NCBI GenBank assembly: GCA_002256395.1
Contig: NKJG01000005.1
Coordinates: 186,001 to 250,000 of the forward strand
From: Bacteroidetes bacterium B1(2017)
Lineage (GTDB): Bacteria > Bacteroidota > Bacteroidia > UKL13-3
DNA: 64,000 nucleotides
Direction: 5' to 3'
This document shows, one piece after another, positions 57,701 through 64,000 of the stretch. The notes below the pieces were generated by a model, which ran no database searches, was not told the origin of the DNA, and worked only from the letters and a program-made list of their open reading frames with translations. Position 1 is the stretch's first letter; the number at the start of each line of letters is the position of its first letter. A program made the translations under genes and the position numbers.

Positions 57701-60700
57701 TGCCCGGTGCTTGATAAATAAACATTTACATTGTTCTTAGGACGAGCCACTGGAACCACTGGATCAAACACAACCACATTGGTTACAGCTGAATTTACAT
57801 TGCCGTTAACATCTGTAATGGTTAAGGTAACTGGTGTAATACCAATATGAGAGCAATTAATAGCGGTTGGAGAAACTGTCATAGATGCAATGCCGCAATT
57901 ATCAAAGCTTGCATTGTTAATCATCGACGTGGTAATAGGAATATTTGCAGATGCATTTAGATATAAAACAATTCCTGTAACAACATTTACGGTAGGCTTA
58001 ATAGTATCCAAAATGGTAACTGTTGAAGTTCCAGTTTTAATATTTCCATTAACATCCGTAACGGTTAGGGTAACTGTGTTAGCACCAACATTGGTGCAAT
58101 TAAATGCAGTTTTACTTAATACTGTTGATTGAATAGAGCAATTATCTGTGCTTCCATTATTTACATTGGCAACAGTAATTGTTGTATTTCCAGATGCGTC
58201 CAAATAACTGGTAAAGTTTTTAGTAATCACATTTGGTTTTGTTGTATCGGCAATAGTTACGGTGGCAGTTGCAGAATCTTTGTTTCCAATTAAATCGGTA
58301 ACAACAAAGGTTACAGTGTTGGCACCAACATTTGTACAATTGAAACTTGTTTTGCTTAATACTCGTGAAGAGATACCACAATTATCTGTACTACCATTAT
58401 CAATATCGGTAGTTGTAATAGTTGCCGCACCACTAGCATTTAAATAACGAGTGATATTTTGTACCAAAACAATTGGCTTAGTTACATCCTCAACAGTTAC
58501 TTTAATGGCAGCACTAACATTAGCAGTACAAACACCAGCACTAACTGTACGTCTGTACCAAGTAGAAACAGCTAATGAACCTGGAGTGTAATTTATTCCA
58601 TTGTTTGTTCCAGATGCAGCAGCAAATCCGGCACTAGCACTGGTGGTGCTACTTTCCCAAAGGTAAGTAAAGGTACCATTTCCACCTGTAGGTGTGGTAC
58701 CTGTTAATGCAGTAGGTACTGTGTTATGGCAAATGGTTTGAACACCACTTACTGTATTGCTTGCAATGACAGGGTTAACAGTTACTTGAACGGCTGCACT
58801 TGTATTTGCAGAGCAAACACCTGCACTTACTACTCTTCTATACCAAGTGGTTGCAGTTAACACACCAGGACTATAATTAATTGTATTATTAGTACCTGAA
58901 GCAGCAGCAAAACCAGTTGTTGAACTTGTTGTACTACTTTCCCATGCATAGGTAAATGTACCATTGCCACCTGTTGGAGTTGTACCTGATATGGTAGTAG
59001 CTGAAGTTCCAGAACAGATGGTTTGAACACCTGTTGCGGTATTGTTAGCAATTACTGGATTCACAGTTACATTATAGGTAGAGGCAATCGTTTTACATCC
59101 TGTTGCATTAACCGAATCGCTTACACTTAATGTTCCAGTACCAGCAGTATTCCATAAAACACTTACTGAATTTGTACCTGCACCTGCTGTTATTGTTCCA
59201 CCACTAACTGTCCAAACATAGGTTCTTCCAGTATTTGACGGAGTTGAATACGTATTTGTGGTATTAATACAAACTAGGTTGGTTCCAGAAATTACTGGAG
59301 TTGGAAGAGGATTAACTACAACATTATAAGGAGCTGTTGTTGTTTTACAACCTCCTGCTAAAATTGAATCGGTTACAACTAAAGTTCCAGTACCTACGCT
59401 TGACCAATTAACAGTAACAGCGTTAGTTCCTAAACCACTAGTTATTGTTCCACCTGTAATGGCCCAGATAAATGCACTTCCTGCATTTGCTGGTGTAGAA
59501 TAGGTGGTTGATTGATTATGGCAAATAGCACTTAAACCTGTTATAACTGGATTAGGACTATTATTAATACTCACTGCAAAAGTTGGTGTAGTTGTTTTAC
59601 ATCCTGTGGCGTTAACCGAATCACTTACCGTAACGGTACCAGCACCAACTCCACCCCAATTTACAGAAATGGAAGTAGTACCTTGTCCACTAGCAATGGT
59701 TCCTCCAGTAACGTTCCACACATAGGTTCTTCCAGAATTTGAAGGAGTACTAAATGAAGTTGATGAATTTGAACAAACAGTACTTGATCCCGATATAACA
59801 GGAGTAGGATATGCATTCTTTGTTACAGAATAAGCACTTGTTGTTACTTTACATCCTGTTACATTTATTGAATCACTTACACTAACGCTTCCAGCTCCAG
59901 CGGCACCCCAATTTACAGTAATACCAGCAGTTCCTTGTCCACTGCTAATGGTTCCTCCATTTACATTCCAAACAAATGTTCTTCCTGTATTTGAAGGAGT
60001 GGTATAGGTAGCACTATTATTTTCACAAATAGTAGTAATACCAGAAACAGCAGGTGTTGGATAAGGATTAACTAATGCTTGAACTGCAGTGGTGGTTACT
60101 GAAGGACAAATTCCAGCAGTTACAGTTCTTCTGAACCAAGTAGTTTGTGTTAAGGTTCCTGGTACATAATCAACGTTTGTATTTGTACCAGATGCGTTAC
60201 TAAATCCTGTTGAGGCACTTGTGGTGCTACTTTCCCATAGGTAAGTATACGTTCCATTACCACCTGTTGGTGTTGAACCAACAATGGTTGCGGTAGCAGT
60301 TCCTATACAAACTTGGGCAGGAGAACTTGTAGTATTATTAGCTACTAAAGGATTAACAGTAATGGCTATTGCAGCAGTTGTGCTTGACGGACAAACACCC
60401 GCACTTGTTGTTCTTCTATACCAAGTTGTGGTTGTTAAGGCAGCAGGACTATAATCAGCAGCATTGTTTGTTCCACTAGCTGCAGCAAAACCTGTTGAAG
60501 CACTTGTTGTGCTACTTTCCCATAAGTAGGTAGTTGATCCATTTCCACCTGTTACAACCGAACCTGTTAAGGTACTAGGTGTTGAACCAGTACAAATGGT
60601 TTGAGCAGATGAAATAGTATTTGAACTTAATACAGGATTAACAATTACCTGAATAGTTGAACTAGTAATGGAAGGACAAATTCCAGCACTTACGGTTCTT

Positions 60701-63700
60701 CTATACCAAGTTGTTTGTGTTAATGCACCTGCACTATAGTTACTTGTATTGTTTGTTCCAGAAGCCGCAGCAAATCCAGCGCTTGCGCTAGTAGTGCTAC
60801 TTTCCCAAGCATAGGTATAGGTTCCATTTCCTCCGGTTGGAGTTGAACCTGTAAAGCTTGTTGGAATACTACCAGTACAAATTGTTTGATCGCCACTAAT
60901 TGTATTTGAAGCAATAACTGGGTTAACGGTAATTTGAACTGCAGCAGTTGTGCTCGAAGGACAAACACCCGCACTTGCTGTTCTTCTATACCAAGTTGTT
61001 GTTGTTAATGAACTAGGGCTATAATCTACAGCATTGTTAGTTCCACTAGCAGCACTAAAGCCTGTTGAAGCGCTAGTGGTACTGCTTTCCCATAAGTAGG
61101 TTGTTGTTCCATTTCCACCAGTTACAGTTGAACCTGTAAGGGTACTTGGAGTTGAACCGGTACAAATGGTTTGAGCAGATGAAATTGTATTTGAGCTTAA
61201 TACCGGATTTACGGTTACCTCAATTGTTGAAGAAGTAATTGAAGTACAAACTCCAGCACTAACAGTTCTTCTATACCAAGTTGTTTGGGTTAATGAACCT
61301 GCACTATAATTACTTGTATTATTTGTACCAGATGCAGCTGCAAAACCAGCACTTGCGCTAGTTGTGCTGCTTTCCCAAACATACGTATAAGTTCCGTTAC
61401 CACCTGTTGGTGTTGAACCAGTAAAGGTTGTTGGAGTACTTCCTGTACAAATTGTTTGATTTCCAGTTATTGTATTACTAGCAATAATTGGGTTTTTAGT
61501 TACATTATAGGAAGCTGTTGTTGTTTTACAACCTGTTGAATTAACAGAATCTGTAACAACCACTGTTCCTACTCCATTACTACCCCAAGCAACACTTATG
61601 CTATTAGTACCTTGTCCACTTGAAATTGTACCACCCGATACAACCCAAGCATAAGACCGACCAATATTTGAAGGAGTTGAATACGTAGCAGATGTGTTTT
61701 CACATTGTATCGTTGAACCAGTAATTACTGGTGTAGGATATGCATTTAAAGTAACTGAATAGGCTGAAGTAACAACCTTACAACCTGTTGCATTTATAGA
61801 ATCCATTAAGGTTAAAGTACCTGTACCTGCAGATGCCCAAGCAGCAGTTATACTTGCCGTACCTTGACCGCTGCTTATAGTACCTCCACTTATTGACCAT
61901 AAATAGGTTCTTCCTGTGTTTGAACCAGAAGTATAGCTTGCACTATTGTTTTCGCAAATAGATGTTACACCTGCAATAACAGGAGTTGGATTAGGGTTAA
62001 TTACAACCGCATATGCATCTGAATTTGCTTTACATGAGGTTCCGTTTGCCGAATCTAATACAGATAGACTTCCACTTCCAGCACTAGCCCATGTAATAGA
62101 AACACTTGCTGTTCCTTGTCCACTAGTTACGCTACCGCCACTAACTGTCCAATTATAGGTTCTTCCAGAATTTGAAGGAACAGAGTAGTTTTGAACAGAG
62201 TTAGCACAAGCTGCACTTGGACCTGTAATTACAGGAATAGTTACACATTGGTTCGAACCGCTAACTAAACCAAAGGATGATAAATTAGTTGAATTGTCTA
62301 TTCTATTGGTTGCAGTATTTACACTTGATGAACCCGAAATTGGATTCCAAGGACCTGATCCAGATTTGCTAACTAGGTTCAAGGCTCCTTCTGAAGCCAT
62401 AGTTCCTAATAACGCATCGTCGTAGGTTAGTAATAATCTATAGGTATAGTTTGAGCCACCCGTTGCGCTCATATTCCAATAGCTATTTAAGTAGGTGTAT
62501 GCAGAATTAGCTGAAGGCGGATTTACACCTGTATAATATTTAACATCCAATGCACTAGGGAAAGAACCCGAAGCTGTTTGCCAAGCGATTTGACCAACCT
62601 CTCTGTTAGCAAATGAAATAGTTTGGGTATTTCCTGTGCCAATTGAGCCAGATAAAGTACATGAAGGTGGAGTACTTGAAGTAGTAAACTCAAAGGCTCC
62701 AATATCACTTCCAAAACCTGTGGCCGTTACTCTACTTGCATTATTAAAATCGGTAGTAGCTTGCCCAGAAATTGCTTTACCATGTAGATACCACGATTCA
62801 GGATTATTAGTTTGAACAGACAAATCTCCAGTGGATGGATTGGTAAATAAATTATCTGCATTTAACATTCCTGCTCCTGTACCTGCTTGAACAGCGTATG
62901 ATAAGTTATCTGATGTTGCAGTAGTTCTCCATGTTGCAATGTTCATATCAACCCCACCCCATAAGGCCAATGTTGAAGGATTTGCACTTACTAATAAATT
63001 ATATCTTGATGAATTTGGATTCCAATTTGTACCTGTAACTACGGTTGGTATAGCCACTTGATTTGCAAGCGCATAATGTTTACCAGAACCACCCGATCGA
63101 TTATTAAAGAATACATTATTAACCAAACTCGAAGGTGAGGTAATTTCTGAAGTTGAATTGGCTCCTCTTAAATAAGCATAAGAAGGTAATGAACCAGAAC
63201 TTGCCGCACCTGTAATTAAAATTGAATTGTTTTGAGCAGTAATGGTAAATGTACCAGACAATTGTTGCCAGATACCAATAAACTCGGTATTGGTGGTTTG
63301 ATCTTTACCTAAAACAATTTGATTATTTACTAAACTTAATCCAACACCTGGAGTTGCCATGTTTATACCAACGGCAACTGGTGGAGGGAAGTTACTTGTA
63401 CTTGTACTTAAATTACGTATATCATAAATTTTATTTCTTGATATCATTGGGTTTGTAGCAGCACTAATATACATACCTGAAGCTGCAGTAATGGCAGAAC
63501 CCGCTGTATTTGATGCGGTAAGTGAGAACACATTGTTTTGACTTATTAATGCCCCAGCTGGACTTCCTGATGAATAGTTAATTCCAATAACTGCCTCTGA
63601 GTTATTTGTACTTGAGTTATTACTATTTGAAACAATATTGTGAACATTGTTTCCTGTAATAGTTGCAATACTTGTTCCTTGGAAACTAATACCCGAAACG

Positions 63701-64000
63701 GTATAGTTTGCATTTAATGGTGAGTTTATATTGGCAACTCTATTATTTGAAACAACAGTATTGGGAGCAACAGTATAAACCGTTGTAACTACAATACCAT
63801 TAAAGGCACCACTAGAATTAAAGGTAATACTATTCGCTGTAGTTGCATGTCCAATTGTATTATTACTTACGGTACAAATACCTGTTGTAATATTAATACC
63901 ATTAAAGGTAGTTGCACTACCCGAGTTAATATTAATACCTTGAATATTATTTCCAGTAATGGTTACATTATCTGTACTATTATTTACAATACCATTTATG
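51751..64000 (-). CDS. Giant T9SS-secreted surface repeat protein (5' end outside window)
   Basis: At least 4082 residues; no stop occurs upstream of 63531, so the frame is open to base 64000. In protein order: a parallel beta-helix of Asn/Thr/Ile-rich turns (about 62690-64000); a linker domain (62240-62680); three PKD-like domains; five Ig-like modules (about 60075-61500); four PKD-like domains; two Ig-like modules; 24 HYR-like modules (52693-58479); one further HYR domain (52450-52692); two Ig/PKD-like domains; and a type A T9SS sorting domain (VYPNPSSGMFYIEL ... about 51754-51990). It must be exported by the type IX system and attached to or released from the cell surface. A role in adhesion, gliding or matrix building is plausible but unproven. 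Confidence 0.93.
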   Translation of the reverse strand, partial: INGIVNNSTDNVTITGNNIQGININSGSATTFNGINITTGICTVSNNTIGHATTANSITFNSSGAFNGIVVTTVYTVAPNTVVSNNRVANINSPLNANYTVSGISFQGTSIATITGNNVHNIVSNSNNSSTNNSEAVIGINYSSGSPAGALISQNNVFSLTASNTAGSAITAASGMYISAATNPMISRNKIYDIRNLSTSTSNFPPPVAVGINMATPGVGLSLVNNQIVLGKDQTTNTEFIGIWQQLSGTFTITAQNNSILITGAASSGSLPSYAYLRGANSTSEITSPSSLVNNVFFNNRSGGSGKHYALANQVAIPTVVTGTNWNPNSSRYNLLVSANPSTLALWGGVDMNIATWRTTATSDNLSYAVQAGTGAGMLNADNLFTNPSTGDLSVQTNNPESWYLHGKAISGQATTDFNNASRVTATGFGSDIGAFEFTTSSTPPSCTLSGSIGTGNTQTISFANREVGQIAWQTASGSFPSALDVKYYTGVNPPSANSAYTYLNSYWNMSATGGSNYTYRLLLTYDDALLGTMASEGALNLVSKSGSGPWNPISGSSSVNTATNRIDNSTNLSSFGLVSGSNQCVTIPVITGPSAACANSVQNYSVPSNSGRTYNWTVSGGSVTSGQGTASVSITWASAGSGSLSVLDSANGTSCKANSDAYAVVINPNPTPVIAGVTSICENNSASYTSGSNTGRTYLWSISGGTISSGQGTASITAAWASAGTGTLTLMDSINATGCKVVTSAYSVTLNAYPTPVITGSTIQCENTSATYSTPSNIGRSYAWVVSGGTISSGQGTNSISVAWGSNGVGTVVVTDSVNSTGCKTTTASYNVTKNPIIASNTITGNQTICTGSTPTTFTGSTPTGGNGTYTYVWESSTTSASAGFAAASGTNNTSNYSAGSLTQTTWYRRTVSAGVCTSITSSTIEVTVNPVLSSNTISSAQTICTGSTPSTLTGSTVTGGNGTTTYLWESSTTSASTGFSAASGTNNAVDYSPSSLTTTTWYRRTASAGVCPSSTTAAVQITVNPVIASNTISGDQTICTGSIPTSFTGSTPTGGNGTYTYAWESSTTSASAGFAAASGTNNTSNYSAGALTQTTWYRRTVSAGICPSITSSTIQVIVNPVLSSNTISSAQTICTGSTPSTLTGSVVTGGNGSTTYLWESSTTSASTGFAAASGTNNAADYSPAALTTTTWYRRTTSAGVCPSSTTAAIAITVNPLVANNTTSSPAQVCIGTATATIVGSTPTGGNGTYTYLWESSTTSASTGFSNASGTNTNVDYVPGTLTQTTWFRRTVTAGICPSVTTTAVQALVNPYPTPAVSGITTICENNSATYTTPSNTGRTFVWNVNGGTISSGQGTAGITVNWGAAGAGSVSVSDSINVTGCKVTTSAYSVTKNAYPTPVISGSSTVCSNSSTSFSTPSNSGRTYVWNVTGGTIASGQGTTSISVNWGGVGAGTVTVSDSVNATGCKTTTPTFAVSINNSPNPVITGLSAICHNQSTTYSTPANAGSAFIWAITGGTITSGLGTNAVTVNWSSVGTGTLVVTDSILAGGCKTTTAPYNVVVNPLPTPVISGTNLVCINTTNTYSTPSNTGRTYVWTVSGGTITAGAGTNSVSVLWNTAGTGTLSVSDSVNATGCKTIASTYNVTVNPVIANNTATGVQTICSGTSATTISGTTPTGGNGTFTYAWESSTTSSTTGFAAASGTNNTINYSPGVLTATTWYRRVVSAGVCSANTSAAVQVTVNPVIASNTVSGVQTICHNTVPTALTGTTPTGGNGTFTYLWESSTTSASAGFAAASGTNNGINYTPGSLAVSTWYRRTVSAGVCTANVSAAIKVTVEDVTKPIVLVQNITRYLNASGAATITTTDIDNGSTDNCGISSRVLSKTSFNCTNVGANTVTFVVTDLIGNKDSATATVTIADTTKPNVITKNFTSYLDASGNTTITVANVNNGSTDNCSIQSTVLSKTAFNCTNVGANTVTLTVTDVNGNIKTGTSTVTILDTIKPTVNVVTGIVLYLNASANIPITTSMINNASFDNCGIASMTVSPTAINCSHIGITPVTLTITDVNGNVNSAVTNVVVFDPVVPVARPKNNVNVYLSSTGQAVINATQLDSASSDNCTITSRVISQSSFNCSHIGANTVSFTVQDQSGNANAANVTVTVLDTIKPTAVAQNRTIYLSAAGTATITAASVNNGSTDNCSIASLALNTTSFTCSNTGSNTVVLSVADGSGNISTASAVITVLDTIKPVMRPKANLTAYLSAAGTASISVLAADSASTDNCSISTKTLSVSSFTCANVGLNTVFLNGVDASGNTGSQAFSVNVLDTIKPIATAQNLTIYLDGTGNASITTTQVNNGSTDNCSVSSLSLSKSTFNCTNIGANNVTLTATDASSNFRTATSVVTVADTTKPTVNYNASITLYLNAAGTATLTTTQVNNGSTDNCSVGVLSLSKTSFNGTNLGINAVTFTVNDVNLNSRTVNVSVNVLDTMKPTAIAQNRTIYLDGTGNASITAALVNNASTDNVGVTTLTLSKNTFNCTNIGSNNVTLTVGDITGNTQTASAIVTVLDTIKPIATAQNLTIYLDGTGNASITTTQVNNGSTDNCSVSSLSLSKSTFNCTNIGANNVTLTATDASSNFRTATSVVTVADTTKPTVNYNASITLYLNAAGTATLTTTQVNNGSTDNCSVGVLSLSKTSFNGTNLGINAVTFTVNDVNLNSRTVNVSVNVLDTMKPTAIAQNRTIYLDGTGNASITAALVNNASTDNVGVTTLTLSKTTFNCTNIGSNNVTLTVGDVSGNTQTASAIVTVLDTIKPIATAQNLTIYLDGTGNASITTTQVNNGSTDNCSVSSLSLSKSTFNCTNIGANNVTLTATDASSNFRTATSVVTVADTTKPTVNYNASITLYLNAAGTATLTTTQVNNGSTDNCSVGVLSLSKTAFTGADLGLNTVTFTVNDVNSNAKAVSVSVNVLDTMKPTAIAQNRTIYLDGTGNASITAALVNNASTDNVGVTTLTLSKTNFNCSNTGANTVTLTVADISGNTSTASAVITVLDTIKPIATVQNLSVYLDVNGLASITASQVNNGSTDNCSISSLSLSKTTFNCSNLGANNVTLTATDASSNFRTAVSVVTIIDSIKPTVSFNNNLNLYLNASGTATLTTAMVNNGSTDNCTISNLALSKTAFTGADKGLNVVTFTVTDNSSNAKAVSVNVIVIDSVRPIAIAQNINAYLNASGSATITAAQVNNGSTDNVGVTSLSLNQSTFNCASLGANTVTLTVGDGSGNSATTTAIVTVIDTIKPIAIAQNLTIQLNQLGLASITSSQVNNGSSDNCSISTINLSKSTFDCSNLGVNNVLVTVTDASGNFRTANAIITVQDTVKPIPAINNNLNLYLNASGTATLTTAMVNNGSSDNCGIASLTLSKTSFTGADRGLNVVTFTVADNSSNSRALSVNIIVNDTMRPIAIAQNRTVYLNASGIASITAAQVNNGSTDNVGVTSLSLNQSTFNCGDLGLNTVTLSVGDASGNTSNTTAIITVADSTKPTVVARNLTVYLNQFGNASITTTMANNGSNDNCGISSLSLTKTDFDCSNTGTNTVTLTATDASNNASSATIVVTVLDTLKPFVTVNNNINIYLDAAGSVTLTPSEVDNGSYDNCSIASRVLSKTTFDGTHLGLNVVTFTVTDASNNSKSVNVNVFVRDTMVPLVKAKNLSIYLSASGTASITTTLVDDGSTDNVGIKTRTLSKSNFNCSNKGANTVFYTIRDASNNESTGEITITVLDTIKPILGTTPANRILGYCNAVQTYSLPTANDNCGVVTVTQTSGFASGAKFPIGITTNTFELADESGNKVTTSFTITILPEVVIDTFPSVDMCQDHGVLELSHGVANMTFSGSGIMKDKKTFDPLLSGTGTHTITASFLDTMGCISTGTFTITVFPVPDKPEIVRVSSNVLAAQKDYYAYQWYRNNEPIAGATSRNYTVSQSGIYGLVVRNQSGCVNGSDPYALGVPLGQSTLVREQDLFKVYPNPSSGMFYIELKGIDLKGAKITMIDMLGKEVMAMEPDRDFIEMNVVDFAPGTYYVKLESGSKFMVKPIVIAK
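52693..57030 (-). repeat. Six exact 723-bp repeat units in the giant gene
   Basis: The same coding phrase recurs at 57007, 56284, 55561, 54838, 54115 and 53392 (first base on the plus strand), always 723 bp apart, so six units of 241 codons fill 4338 bp. Each unit holds three HYR-like modules (A, B, C). The first three units are nearly identical in DNA; the others have diverged. The array can be expected to change in length by recombination. Confidence 0.95.
60075..61500 (-). repeat. Alternating Ig-like module repeats
   Basis: Five modules of about 92-95 residues share WESSTTSAS and TTWYRRT phrases. Their order is a-b-a-b-c: the odd ones begin like VIASNTI and the even ones like VLSSNTISSAQ. 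This is a two-module super-repeat, distinct from the 723-bp units. Two more copies lie at about 58490-59060. Each module keeps two cysteines (TIC... and GVC/GIC). Confidence 0.85.

Noticed and set aside
52901-58447. Many plus-strand open frames opposite the HYR-like repeats
   Set aside because: They recur with the same period as the repeats and are mirror images of them; they are shadows.
63529-63531. GTG at 63531 as the start of the giant protein
   Set aside because: The same frame has no stop from 63532 to 64000 and continues the same Asn/Thr-rich beta-helix pattern, so the gene clearly extends past the window.

Overview
The window comes from the chromosome of a Bacteroidota bacterium with moderate-to-low GC. 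Several independent signs point there: a type IX secretion (T9SS) sorting domain on a giant surface protein; a TonB-dependent receptor paired with a DUF4249 lipoprotein; DUF4199, BatA and SprF-free OmpA/TSP3 proteins; promoters of the TTG-N19-TAnnTTTG form; and an almost complete absence of Shine-Dalgarno sequences, with the telling exception of rpsU.

Left part (1-11.5 kb, minus strand): the conserved translation/transcription block. In transcription order it reads two tandem promoters, tRNA-Thr(TGT), tRNA-Tyr, tRNA-Gly, tRNA-Thr(GGT), tuf, tRNA-Trp, secE, nusG, rplK, rplA, rplJ, rplL, rpoB, rpoC (rpoC cut by the window edge). Three strong hairpins sit at gene junctions inside the block. An M14 peptidase on the plus strand (11.65-13.4 kb) separates this block from hpf, xerC and rpsU, followed by a YjgN-like membrane protein and an AAA/DUF4143 ATPase with a 32-bp tandem operator-like repeat in front of its start.

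Middle (17.6-43.7 kb): a probable operon BatA-like protein, pseudo-dihydroorotase (all zinc ligands lost), an acidic unknown protein, DUF4199, and two glycosyltransferases (GT2, GT4); then an atypical SDR, a deoxynucleoside kinase, a beta-CASP ribonuclease, a TIMP/NTR-like secreted protein, a THUMP rRNA methyltransferase, a 2060-residue alpha-2-macroglobulin with embedded carboxypeptidase-regulatory and TonB-plug-like modules, a small outer-membrane barrel protein sitting between two copies of the clpB 3' end, clpB, a CsgG-like/barrel protein, an aspartate-type aminotransferase and a heptose-kinase-like PfkB protein.

Right part (43.7-64 kb, mostly minus): a CocE/S15 hydrolase, DUF4249 and TonB receptor, dcd, an unknown protein, an OmpA-like protein, and the 3' 12.25 kb of a giant T9SS-secreted repeat protein whose reading frame is still open at the right edge. 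That protein is translationally coupled (TAATG) to the OmpA gene. It contains a parallel beta-helix, alternating Ig/PKD-like modules and 24 HYR-like modules. The last 18 modules form six exact 723-bp three-module units with a strictly conserved complementary loss of cysteines, which predicts disulfides between neighbouring modules. This, the 16-bp palindrome family (TTTGGTTCGAACCAAA) scattered through genes in several reading frames, and the clpB-end duplication are the most interesting unexplained signals.
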